From Sedimentitalea xiamensis (GTDB lineage: Bacteria; Pseudomonadota; Alphaproteobacteria; Rhodobacterales; Rhodobacteraceae), in contig NZ_JASNJE010000010.1 of NCBI RefSeq assembly GCF_030164465.1, positions 1 through 64,000 of the forward strand: 64,000 bases of DNA. The letters are read 5' to 3'. The notes beneath the pieces were generated by a model. The model was not told the DNA's origin. It made no database searches and saw only the letters and a program-made list of their open reading frames with translations. This document shows, one piece after another, positions 16,513 to 24,358 of the stretch. Made by a program: the position numbers and the translations under genes. Positions within the stretch are counted from its first letter, which is position 1. Every line of letters starts with the position of its first letter.

Positions 16513-17763
16513 TCAATGCAGGTTGGGCTGCGCGCCCATGCCCTTTTCGTCGATCATCCGGCCCTTTTCGAACCGGTCGAACCGATAGGCGGCAGCGACG
16601 GGGTGCGGTTCGTCCTTCGCCAGCAGATGGGCGAAACACCAGCCCGACGCCGGTGTCGCCTTGAAACCGCCATAGCACCAGCCGCCGTTGAAATAGAGCC
16701 CGCCGATATGCGTCCGGTCGATGATCGGCGATCCATCCATCGACATGTCCATGATGCCGCCCCACATCCGCAAGAGCCGCACCCGGCCCAGCATCGGGAA
16801 CAGCGCCATGCCGCCCTCGGCCACATCCTCGACCACCGGCAGGTTGCCGCGTTGGGCATAGGAGTTGTAACCGTCGAGATCGCCGCCAAAGACCAGCCCG
16901 CCCTTGTCGGACTGGCTGCAATAGAAATGCCCGGCGCCAAAGGTGACGACCCCCGGCAGGATCGGTTTCAGCCCTTCGGACACGAAGGCCTGCAGGACAT
17001 GGCTTTCGATCGGCAGCCGCATGTCGGCCTTGGCCATCAACCGGCCGGAGGAACCGGCCACCGCGCAGCCGACCTTGCCCGCGCCGATGAAGCCGCGGCT
17101 GGTTTCGACCCCCTTGCAGACCCCGTTCTCGATACGGAACCCGGTGACTTCGCAATTCTGGATGATGTCCACGCCCAGGCTGTCGGCGCCGCGCGCATAG
17201 CCCCAGGCGACGGCGTCATGGCGCACCGTGCCGCCGCGGTGCTGCGCCAGCCCGCCCTTGATCGGAAAGCGTGCGTCGTCGAAGTTCATGAACGGATAGC
17301 GCGCCCGGATCTGATCGACGCTCAACAGTTCCGCATCGGCCCCGTTCAGGATCATCGCGTTGCCGCGCCGGGTAAAGGCGTCGCGCTGCGCATCCGTATG
17401 GATCAGATTCAGGATGCCGCGCTGGCTGATCATCGCGTTGTAGTTCAGGTCCTGTTCCAGCCCTTCCCAGAGCTTGAGCGAGAATTCATAGAAGGGTTCG
17501 TTGCCGTCCAGCAGGTAGTTGGACCGGATGATCGTGGTGTTCCGGCCGACGTTGCCGCCGCCGATCCAGCCCTTTTCCAGCACCGCGATCCGCTTGCCGC
17601 CGAACTGCTTGGCCAGGTAATAGGCGGTCGCGAGCCCATGCCCGCCGCCGCCGATGATGACCACGTCATAGGACGGCTGGGGGTCGGGATCGCGCCATGC
17701 GGGCGTCCATCCCTTGTGGCCCGTCAGGGCCTCCTTGATCACCTTGAAGCCGGAATAGCGCAT
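16513..17763 (-). CDS. mgdA: N-methylglutamate dehydrogenase beta subunit MgdA (SoxB-like, FAD)
   Basis: A 416-aa FAD-dependent amine oxidase subunit (DAO family). A Rossmann motif YDVVIIGGGGHGLATAYYLA lies near residues 30-50. GWIGGGNVGRNTTIIRSNYL follows, where a histidine or cysteine of SoxB takes the covalent flavin. The C-terminal substrate-domain stretch is RMWGGIMDMSMDGSPIIDRT. It oxidises N-methylglutamate to the iminium that MgdC hydrolyses with tetrahydrofolate. AAGGGAG lies 9 bases before the ATG. It is first of mgdABCD. The upstream AT-rich stretch 17764-18005 should hold the promoter. Confidence 0.86.
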   Translation of the reverse strand: MRYSGFKVIKEALTGHKGWTPAWRDPDPQPSYDVVIIGGGGHGLATAYYLAKQFGGKRIAVLEKGWIGGGNVGRNTTIIRSNYLLDGNEPFYEFSLKLWEGLEQDLNYNAMISQRGILNLIHTDAQRDAFTRRGNAMILNGADAELLSVDQIRARYPFMNFDDARFPIKGGLAQHRGGTVRHDAVAWGYARGADSLGVDIIQNCEVTGFRIENGVCKGVETSRGFIGAGKVGCAVAGSSGRLMAKADMRLPIESHVLQAFVSEGLKPILPGVVTFGAGHFYCSQSDKGGLVFGGDLDGYNSYAQRGNLPVVEDVAEGGMALFPMLGRVRLLRMWGGIMDMSMDGSPIIDRTHIGGLYFNGGWCYGGFKATPASGWCFAHLLAKDEPHPVAAAYRFDRFEKGRMIDEKGMGAQPNLH

Positions 17764-18005
17764 CGCTCGACACTCCCTTTCCGGCCTTTATTGCAGGAAC
17801 CGCGCGGATCGCCCTGTCGAAATCGGACAGAGACGATCAGGAACGCGACATCCTGCATTTTTTCGCGAAATGCCGGCAGCAGGCGAACTTAAAGCAAAAA
17901 TTTATATGTTTTATCATTGTGTTGCATCATATTTTTAATGCTTAACTTTAACATAGACGCCCCGGAGCAGCCGCCCCGACGCCCTGCGCGATGTCGCAAA
18001 TCCCG
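17764..18005. promoter_or_regulatory. AT-rich promoter region of mgdABCD
   Basis: This 242-bp gap is far richer in A and T than its neighbours, especially 17890-17950. It holds an inverted repeat CTGTC-N7-GACAG (17814-17818 and 17826-17830) about 50 bases before mgdA, a possible site for the GbdR-like activator or another regulator. I found no clear -35/-10 pair and no terminator for the upstream LIV operon. Confidence 0.4.
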
Positions 18006-18599
18006 TCAGGACCGGTCGATCAGCAGCAGGCAGGCGGACAGCACCTTGCGGGTATCGTCATGCACATTCGGCTTCTCGCCGCGCCAGCGCGCGAAATGCC
18101 GGTGCCCGGCCCCGGCCGGGGCGGTGAGGCGGCGCAGGGTCTGTTCGGTCTCCGCCGCGATCCTGCCGATCCGCAGGCGCAGGTTGTCGTGATAGGTGTC
18201 CCGGTGCAGGGCCTCCATCCGCAGGTGAAACAGCGAACTGCGGGCACGGGGCGCGATCCGCATCGCCGCGATCTGCGGGCCGGAGTCGCGCCAGATGGCC
18301 AGCGCCGCGCGCTGCTGGCGGGCGTCGCCGGTGGCGATGCACAGGTTCGCATGCCCCGCCGCGCGGCGCAGGTCCCGGCGCGGGAAACAGAGTCGCCCCA
18401 GCAGATGCGCTACCCGAAATCCGCGAACGGCACCTGTGCGGTTCCCGGCCTCCCAGTCGCGCAGGGCGGATTCCATCAGCCGTTCCCAGACGAGATCGGC
18501 GCGCGACCAGCCCGCCGCGCGGGCCAGTTTCATCTCGGCGTCGGACGCCCTAAATCCCCAGATACGCGGCGCGGACGTGTTCATTGTCGTGAAGCTCAT
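18006..18599 (-). CDS. Conserved-looking protein of unknown function, last gene of LIV operon
   Basis: A 197-aa, arginine- and alanine-rich, mostly helical protein with no motif I recognise, no signal peptide and no membrane segment. The helices (for example LVWERLMESALRDWEAGNRTGA and AAGHANLCIATGDARQQRAAL) have the spacing of a TPR-like repeat, which is a guess. The start at 18599 is chosen because GGAGGG lies 8 bases upstream; this makes it overlap the end of livF by 50 bases, a sign of translational coupling. A later ATG at 18584 lacks a ribosome site. Its place between livF and mgdA suggests a link to methylated-amine or transporter function, but no role can be assigned. Confidence 0.6.
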   Translation of the reverse strand: MSFTTMNTSAPRIWGFRASDAEMKLARAAGWSRADLVWERLMESALRDWEAGNRTGAVRGFRVAHLLGRLCFPRRDLRRAAGHANLCIATGDARQQRAALAIWRDSGPQIAAMRIAPRARSSLFHLRMEALHRDTYHDNLRLRIGRIAAETEQTLRRLTAPAGAGHRHFARWRGEKPNVHDDTRKVLSACLLLIDRS

Positions 18600-19257
18600 G
18601 GGCCGGCCCCTCCAAGGCCATGTTTCCGGTTTCCAGCACATAGGCCTGATCGGCCAGGTCCAGCGCCAGTTCCGCGTTCTGTTCCACCAGCACGACCGAC
18701 AGGCCGCGGGCGTTGATCTCCTCGATGATGACCGCGATCTCCTCGACGATCACCGGGGCCAGCCCCATGGACGGTTCGTCCATCATCAGGATCTTCGGGT
18801 CCGACATCAGCGCGCGGCCGATCGCCAGCATCTGCTGTTCGCCCCCCGACATGGTCTGCGCCCGCTGCCCGCGCCGTTCCCTGAGCCGGGGGAAGCGCGC
18901 GTAGACATCGGCCAGGTCCTTTTCGACCTTGTCATGGTCCCGGCGCAGGAAGGCCCCGGTGCGCAGGTTTTCCTCGACCGTCATGTCGGGAAAGATCCGC
19001 CGGCCTTCGGGCACATGGGCGATGCCATGCGCCACGATCCGGTCGGCGGGCAGCGTGTCGATCCGGGTGCCGCCCAGCCGGATTTCCCCGGACCGGATCG
19101 GCACCATGCCCGACAGAGCCCGCAGGGTCGTCGTCTTGCCCGCGCCATTGCCTCCGATGATGGTGACGATCTTGCCCTCGGGCACAGTGATCGAAATATC
19201 GCGGATCGCCGATACCTTGCCGTAGCTGACGGCGATGCCCCGTGCCTCAAGCAACAT
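18550..19257 (-). CDS. livF: LIV-type ABC transporter ATP-binding protein LivF
   Basis: A 235-aa ATPase with Walker A GGNGAGKTTT near residue 35, the signature MSGGEQQMLAIGRAL near 135, Walker B ILMMDEPSMGL, and the switch histidine replaced by the usual LIV-type LVEQN. It matches LivF of branched-chain amino acid and related HAAT-family importers. It powers import together with LivG. It starts 11 bases inside the end of livG. The substrate is set by the binding protein at 21908-23185, not by this subunit. Confidence 0.9.
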   Translation of the reverse strand: MLLEARGIAVSYGKVSAIRDISITVPEGKIVTIIGGNGAGKTTTLRALSGMVPIRSGEIRLGGTRIDTLPADRIVAHGIAHVPEGRRIFPDMTVEENLRTGAFLRRDHDKVEKDLADVYARFPRLRERRGQRAQTMSGGEQQMLAIGRALMSDPKILMMDEPSMGLAPVIVEEIAVIIEEINARGLSVVLVEQNAELALDLADQAYVLETGNMALEGPAHELHDNEHVRAAYLGI

Positions 19258-20014
19258 GGCGCGCGCCTCCGAGATAGGCTTCGATCACCGCCGGGTGATT
19301 GCGGATTTCCTTCGGTCCGCCCTCGGCCAGGAACTTGCCGAAGCTCATGCAGGTGATGGTGTCGCACAGGCCCATGATCGCCTGCATGTCGTGTTCCACC
19401 AGCAGGATGGTGATGCCGCTGTCGCGCAGGTTGCGCATCAGGCCCATCATCCGGCGGGTTTCTTCGGGGTTCATGCCGGTGAACGGTTCGTCCAGCAGCA
19501 CAACGTCCGGATGCGAGGCATAGGCGACCGCCATCCCCAGCGCCCGCTGGTGCCCATGAGACAGATCGCCCGCGCGTTCCCCGGCGAGATGGTCGAGGCC
19601 AAAGAATTCCAGCGCCTCCCGCGCGCGCGCCTCGGCCCCGATCCGGTCTTCCTTGTCCCAGCCGACGATGGCGGCAAAGATGTTGGGGCGGAACGGCATA
19701 TGCGTGCCGACCAGCGCGTTTTCCAGCACCGTCAATTCGGCGAACAGGGTCGAATGCTGGAAGGTGCGCACCACGCCGCGCCGGGCGACCTCGTGGGTCT
19801 TCAGCCCCGAAATGTCTTCGCCGCGCAGCAACACCTGCCCCGAAGTCGGTTTGTAAAAACCCGAGATCATGTTGAAGGTTGTGGTCTTGCCCGCGCCATT
19901 GGGACCGATCAGGCCGTGGATCTGGCCGTGTTCGACCGTAAAGCTCAGATGATCCACCGCCATCAGCCCGCCGAACCGCATGGTCAGATCCCTGATTTCC
20001 AGAAACGTGGTCAT
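19247..20014 (-). CDS. livG: LIV-type ABC transporter ATP-binding protein LivG
   Basis: A 255-aa ATPase with Walker A GPNGAGKTTT near residue 35, a signature variant LSHGHQRALGMAVA, Walker B VVLLDEPFTGM, and LVEHDMQAIMGLCD. The LSHGHQR signature differs from the usual LSYGQQR of LivG but keeps the serine, glycine and glutamine. It ends with the family-typical EAYLGG. It overlaps livM (4 bases) and livF. It acts at the inner face of the membrane with LivF, LivM and LivH. Confidence 0.9.
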   Translation of the reverse strand: MTTFLEIRDLTMRFGGLMAVDHLSFTVEHGQIHGLIGPNGAGKTTTFNMISGFYKPTSGQVLLRGEDISGLKTHEVARRGVVRTFQHSTLFAELTVLENALVGTHMPFRPNIFAAIVGWDKEDRIGAEARAREALEFFGLDHLAGERAGDLSHGHQRALGMAVAYASHPDVVLLDEPFTGMNPEETRRMMGLMRNLRDSGITILLVEHDMQAIMGLCDTITCMSFGKFLAEGGPKEIRNHPAVIEAYLGGARHVA

Positions 20015-20985
20015 TCCGCGACCCTTTCCTTGGCTGGCGCCGCTTTGCGGCGGAGGAGTTTCTGCACCAGGCTTTCAAGACCGTCGGGCAGGAACAGGAT
20101 CGACGCGATCAGGATCGCCCCGTAGATCAGCGGGCGCATCTGTTCGAACCCCAGTTCGCGCAGCACGATTTCATTGAGAACGGTCAACGCGATACAGCCC
20201 AGGATCGGCCCGTAGAAGGTCGCGGTGCCGCCGACGATGGCCCAGGTCAGCACGAAGACCATGACTTCGACATCGAAACTGTTCGGGTTGATCGTGCCGA
20301 CATAATGCGCCAGCAACGCGCCGCTGATTCCCGCGAAGCCGCTGGCGATGGCGAAGGCCAGCGTGCGATAGGCCCGCAGGTTCACGCCGGACGCTTCGGC
20401 CAGCTTGTCCTGCCAGTGCACCGCGTGAAAGGTCAGCCCGACCGGGGATTTTTCGATCCGCCACAGAACCCAGAGACAGACCCCGACCACGATCCCCGCG
20501 AAATAGTAGTAGCTGACGGGTTCGAAGAAATCGAAACGGTAGAAACCGACGGAGAAATCCGGCATCGGGTCGATCCCCTTGATCCCCTTGGCGCCGCCAA
20601 AGGGCTCGCGGAACCGTTTCCAGAGCAGCCGGATGATCTCGCCCGCCGCGAAACTGCCGATCAGGAAATAGAAGCCTTTCATCCGGAACAGCGGAAAGCT
20701 GAGAACCACGGCCACCAGCGCCGCCGTCAGCCCGCCCAGCAGCATCGACAGAGGCACGGCGATGCCCAGTTCCTTGGTGTAGAGCGCCGAGGCATAGGCC
20801 CCGACCCCCATGATGACCACATGGCCCAGCGACCATTCGCCGGTCAGGGTCAGAAGCCGGTAGGATGCGACCAGAAGGATGTTGATGACGAGGAAAACCA
20901 GGATTTCCTGTTGCGAAAAGCTCAGGCCGTGCGGCAGCGCCAGAAAGGCCGCCAGGGCGAGTATCCAGATCCCGGCCCTAAGCAC
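20011..20985 (-). CDS. livM: LIV-type ABC transporter permease LivM
   Basis: A 324-aa inner membrane permease with about 9 hydrophobic segments. It carries the LivM-typical LTGEWSLGHVVIMGVGAYASAL loop near residue 47 and VLTWAIVGGTATFYGPILG near the C-terminus. The start is GTG at 20985, overlapping the livH stop by 8 bases, with GGAG upstream. It forms the translocation path with LivH. The C-terminal basic tail (KLLRRKAAPAKE) is cytoplasmic. Confidence 0.9.
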   Translation of the reverse strand: MLRAGIWILALAAFLALPHGLSFSQQEILVFLVINILLVASYRLLTLTGEWSLGHVVIMGVGAYASALYTKELGIAVPLSMLLGGLTAALVAVVLSFPLFRMKGFYFLIGSFAAGEIIRLLWKRFREPFGGAKGIKGIDPMPDFSVGFYRFDFFEPVSYYYFAGIVVGVCLWVLWRIEKSPVGLTFHAVHWQDKLAEASGVNLRAYRTLAFAIASGFAGISGALLAHYVGTINPNSFDVEVMVFVLTWAIVGGTATFYGPILGCIALTVLNEIVLRELGFEQMRPLIYGAILIASILFLPDGLESLVQKLLRRKAAPAKERVAE

Positions 20986-21847
20986 GTTCCCGGCTCCCGA
21001 ACAGGCCCGTGGGCTTGACGATCAGCACCAGCAGCATCAGCGACAGCCCGGTGATGTCCGCGATCACCCCGTCAAAGAAGGTGGTGACGAAGGTATGCAC
21101 CACCGCATAGACGACCGACGCGATCACCGCCCCTTCCAGCGACCCGACACCGCCGACGATGATGACGATGAAGGCGGTCACGATGACCGAATGGCCCATA
21201 TGCGGGTTGACCGACACCAAAGGCGCTGTCAGCGCGCCGGCCACACCCGCGAGGGCCGCACCGATGAACATAGCGATCCGCGCGGTCTGGGTGATCGAGA
21301 TGCCCTGGAGCGCCGCCGCTTCCGGGTCCTGGGCCGAGGCGCGCAAGGCCCAGCCGAACCGGGTGCGTTTCAGGAAATACCAGAGCGCGGTCAGCAGGAC
21401 CACGGCGGCGACGATCACGTAGAGCCGCGCCACCGGCAGGCGCACCTTTTCCGAGAATTCGATGACCTGCTGCGTCACCGGCGGGATATGTTCCATCCGC
21501 ACGCCGAACCCCATGACCGCCAGCGATTGCAGGATCATCAGGAACCCGATCGAGGCCACCAGCCCGCCGAGCGGATTGTCCTTCAAGGGGCGGAACAGCG
21601 CCCGCTCCATCAGCAGGCCCAGCAGCCCGACGAACACCAGCCCCGCCGCGACGGCGACGAAAAACGGCAGGTGCGCGTCGGCATAGAGCGCCACCACGGC
21701 ATAGGCCCCGGCCATGAACAGTTCGCCATGGGCGAAGTTCAGCACGCCCATGACGCCGAAGATCAGGACCAGCCCGACCGCGACAAGGGAAATGTAGCTC
21801 GCAGCATATACGGCATTGAGGCCGGTCTGCGCCAATAGGTCCAGCAT
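20978..21847 (-). CDS. livH: LIV-type ABC transporter permease LivH
   Basis: A 289-aa permease with about 8 membrane segments. It has the LivH hallmarks YISLVAVGLVLIFGVMGVLNFAHGE near residue 17 (the NFAHG loop) and IIVGGVGSLEGAVIASVVYA near residue 225. It is the first membrane subunit after the binding protein gene, from which it is separated by 60 bases that include a GC hairpin. It pairs with LivM in the importer. Confidence 0.9.
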   Translation of the reverse strand: MLDLLAQTGLNAVYAASYISLVAVGLVLIFGVMGVLNFAHGELFMAGAYAVVALYADAHLPFFVAVAAGLVFVGLLGLLMERALFRPLKDNPLGGLVASIGFLMILQSLAVMGFGVRMEHIPPVTQQVIEFSEKVRLPVARLYVIVAAVVLLTALWYFLKRTRFGWALRASAQDPEAAALQGISITQTARIAMFIGAALAGVAGALTAPLVSVNPHMGHSVIVTAFIVIIVGGVGSLEGAVIASVVYAVVHTFVTTFFDGVIADITGLSLMLLVLIVKPTGLFGSRERA

Positions 21848-21874
21848 CGTCTTCTTCTCGTTGGGACACGGGGC

Positions 21875-21899
21875 GCGGCGCGGGGATGTCCCGCGCCGC
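21875..21899 (-). other. Hairpin between LIV binding-protein gene and livH
   Basis: GCGGCGCGGG (21875-21884) pairs with CCCGCGCCGC (21890-21899) around a 5-nt loop, just after the binding-protein stop. With no U-tract, it probably protects the upstream message so that binding protein is made in excess over the membrane parts. Confidence 0.6.
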
Positions 21900-21907
21900 C
21901 AGTCGCG

Positions 21908-23185
21908 CTAGCTGCGCTGGTTCCACATCTGGTCATAGGCGGTCATGTGCTTGACCAGCAGATCGCCGTGCCTGGCATACCAGTCGGGGATCGACTTGAA
22001 CGCCTTGACCCTGGCCTTGCCGCCCTCGATCACCACCACCGGCCAGTCGCCGACCAGGGCGTTGTCGATGCCGAACAGCTCGCTGCCCCACCAGTCGGCC
22101 TGACCGAAGGCGTGATCGCCCTTGCCGCCGTCCTTCATCGCCGCCATCACCGCCTCGGGATCGGCGGAGCCGGCCTTTTCGGCGGCGGCCTTCCACAGGT
22201 CCATGATCGACGCGTATTCCCAGCTCACCGCGCCCCACTGGCCCGGATGGCGTTTGTTGTATTCAGCGTAAAAGCCGTTGGGATCGGCGAAATTGATGGT
22301 GTCCGCGTTCAGCGCCGGATCGTCGAAATCCGGGAACTGGAAGACGAAGCCTTCCATGAACTCTTCTGACGTCTTGGCGATCATCTGGTCGTAGAAATCG
22401 GCGGTGCAGGAAATGATCTGCCCCTTGTAGCCCTGCTGGAACAGCTGCTCGCAGATCGGATGCACATAGTCCGAATAGCAGGTGTCGAGACAGACGATAT
22501 CCGGATCGTTGGCGATCAGCCGGGTGACGACCGGGGCGAAATCCGTGGTCGCCGGGTCAAACAGCAGCGGGTCGTCCAGCATCTCGATCCCCGCCGCCTC
22601 AAACGCAGCGAGATAGGTGGCGACCGACGGCAGACCCAGCGCGTCGTCCTGCGCGCACATCACCGCGGTCTTCAGGTCCGGCTTGTTCTCGGCCAGCCAT
22701 TCGACCCCGGTCACATTGTAGATCGGGTGCACCTCGGCCGGCGCGATCAGCGTGGTGGTTTCGGGGCTGAGATCGCTGGGCAGCAGGGTGGAGAACAGCA
22801 TGCCGGTCTTGTCGGCGACGGGCTGCACACCGGGCCAGGTGTCGCCACCCAGCATCATGATGAAACTGACGCCATCCTCGCGGATCAGCTTGGTCGCGCC
22901 GGTGCGGGCCTTGGCCGGGTCGTATTCGTTGTCATAGGACACGAATTCGACCTGATAATCCCCGTCCGCCAGCTTGATGCCGCCCGCGGCGTTGATCCGT
23001 TCGGCCCAGATCGCACAGCCATCCAGCCCCGGCTTGCCCCAGGCCGCGACGGCCCCGGTCAGCGGCGCGAGGAATCCGATCCGGATCACCTTGTCCTGTG
23101 CGGCGGCAAGTCGCGGCAGGCTCGCGGCGACGGTCGCCGCCGCCGTCGATTTCAGAAATGTCCTGCGTGAGAATCTGGAAAACAT
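21908..23185 (-). CDS. Tat-exported LIV-type substrate-binding protein
   Basis: A 425-aa periplasmic binding protein of the HAAT (LivK/AmiC/UrtA) family. The N-terminus has a twin-arginine signal, SRRTFLK at about residues 6-12, then a short hydrophobic stretch and an AAAQ cleavage region near residue 29. The mature part starts IRIGFLAPLTG and contains AEVHPIYNVTGVEWLA. GGGAGT precedes the ATG. It feeds LivHMGF downstream. The ligand is unknown: branched-chain amino acids, amides, urea or methylated amines are all possible, and the amine genes on both sides suggest a nitrogen compound. A close paralogue without a signal peptide lies at 24355-25653. Confidence 0.85.
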   Translation of the reverse strand: MFSRFSRRTFLKSTAAATVAASLPRLAAAQDKVIRIGFLAPLTGAVAAWGKPGLDGCAIWAERINAAGGIKLADGDYQVEFVSYDNEYDPAKARTGATKLIREDGVSFIMMLGGDTWPGVQPVADKTGMLFSTLLPSDLSPETTTLIAPAEVHPIYNVTGVEWLAENKPDLKTAVMCAQDDALGLPSVATYLAAFEAAGIEMLDDPLLFDPATTDFAPVVTRLIANDPDIVCLDTCYSDYVHPICEQLFQQGYKGQIISCTADFYDQMIAKTSEEFMEGFVFQFPDFDDPALNADTINFADPNGFYAEYNKRHPGQWGAVSWEYASIMDLWKAAAEKAGSADPEAVMAAMKDGGKGDHAFGQADWWGSELFGIDNALVGDWPVVVIEGGKARVKAFKSIPDWYARHGDLLVKHMTAYDQMWNQRS

Positions 23186-23638
23186 CTGTCACTCCCGTGT
23201 TGCGTCCGCCTGTTGTCCGGCGGTCCGTTTTCGAATACCAATTTCGGGCCAATTTTTCGCGCCGATCCCTCTCTCAATGGATCGCGCCCAATTTTGGACC
23301 GAAAGCCTGGTTTCGAGGTCAGGCTACCCGATTCAATGTTTCCCGCAAAGAAATTTTATTGCTTTTGGTTCCTTTTTTCGGACAGAAACGCGGGGCGACG
23401 GCGAAAGATGAGCGGAAAAGTCAAATTTTGCATAGGCTTAAACGCCTGCTAAAAATAGCCGCGACTGAACCGGTTTCGGACCAATTCCCGGACCGATCTT
23501 GCCTCTTGGGCCAGAATATGCGCAGACTCGTCCCTGGCGGACCCGACCGCCCGGCGGATTTGCTCCGTCCGCGAACCACCTTCAAGACGGGCTGACCGCC
23601 TTCCGAACCGACCACTGCATCGCAATGAACGCATCCAA
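23186..23638. promoter_or_regulatory. Divergent control region of LIV operon and GntR gene with repeated GGACC motifs
   Basis: This 453-bp gap holds no gene I can support. It contains several related sequences: ACCAATTTCGGGCCAATT (23238-23255), TTTTGGACCGAAAG (23293-23306) and TTTCGGACCAATTCCCGGACCGAT (from 23474 to 23497). The 8-mer ATTGGTCC (minus strand, 23478-23485) recurs in the tmm promoter at 25747-25754. These are candidate operators for the adjacent GntR regulator. The middle part (23340-23460) is AT-rich and probably carries promoters. Confidence 0.45.
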
Positions 23639-24358
23639 ATGACCGACGCCTTGACATCCCAGATCCTGACCGGCCATTCGGTCGGCGCCACGGTCCAGGT
23701 CGTGATCGACGCGCTGTTCGCCCGGATCAAGTCCGAAGAATACCCGGCGGACACGAGATTGCCGTCCGAACGCACCCTGGCCTCCGATCTGGGCGTGTCG
23801 CGCAACACGGTCCGGGAGGCCCTGGACGTTCTGGAATCGCGCAACATCATCCGCCGCCGCGCCGGCAGCGGCAGCTTCGTCACCTACCGGTCCGAACCCG
23901 AAATCCCGCGGGGCGACCGCTCCGTGGCGGAAAACACCAGCCCGCTGGATCACCTGGTGGTGCGCGGCATCCTGGAACCGGAAATGGTGCGTCTGGCCGT
24001 CATCAACATGACGCCCCGCGATCTCGAAGACCTGGGCGAAACCCTGACCCGGATCGAAGCCGTGCGCACCGATGCGGTGGAATTCGTGGCCTGCGAGGAA
24101 GAACTCTACCGCAAGATCGCGAAGGGCACCCGCAACCCGCTTCTCGCCTCCTGCTACGAGCTGGCGATCCAGGTCTGCCAGCAGAGTTTCCGCACCGCGC
24201 TCATGCGGCGGCACCTCACGCCCAGGCGGATTCAGGACTATCAGCAGCGCTACAACACCCTGTTCAACGCCATCGCGTCGCGCGACGTGGAAAGCGCGGT
24301 GGAATTCATCAAGCTGCACCTGGTGGAAGAACAGAAACTGCTGTTGCAGGAAGGCTAG
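23639..24358 (+). CDS. GntR-family regulator, FadR/FCD type
   Basis: A 239-aa regulator with an N-terminal winged helix at about residues 18-80 (ADTRLPSERTLASDLGVSRNTVREAL, RRRAGSGSFV). A C-terminal all-helical FCD ligand domain follows (VVRGILEPEMVRLAV, ending VESAVEFIKLHLVEEQ). FCD domains usually bind a metal plus an organic acid or amine-related ligand. It diverges from the LIV operon and converges on the signal-less binding protein, sharing the bases CTAG at their ends. It probably represses the LIV operon, tmm, or both. The Shine-Dalgarno is weak and no better start is available. Confidence 0.82.
   Translation: MTDALTSQILTGHSVGATVQVVIDALFARIKSEEYPADTRLPSERTLASDLGVSRNTVREALDVLESRNIIRRRAGSGSFVTYRSEPEIPRGDRSVAENTSPLDHLVVRGILEPEMVRLAVINMTPRDLEDLGETLTRIEAVRTDAVEFVACEEELYRKIAKGTRNPLLASCYELAIQVCQQSFRTALMRRHLTPRRIQDYQQRYNTLFNAIASRDVESAVEFIKLHLVEEQKLLLQEG

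Noticed and set aside
12699-17763. Annotation as sarcosine oxidase SoxBDAG
   Set aside because: The same folds are shared, but gmaS and mgsABC in the window and the cysteine-free delta subunit favour N-methylglutamate dehydrogenase. Phylogeny of the alpha subunit would settle it.
23098-23595. 165-aa plus-strand open frame before the GntR gene
   Set aside because: It runs from inside the binding-protein gene through an AT-rich control region and resembles no protein.
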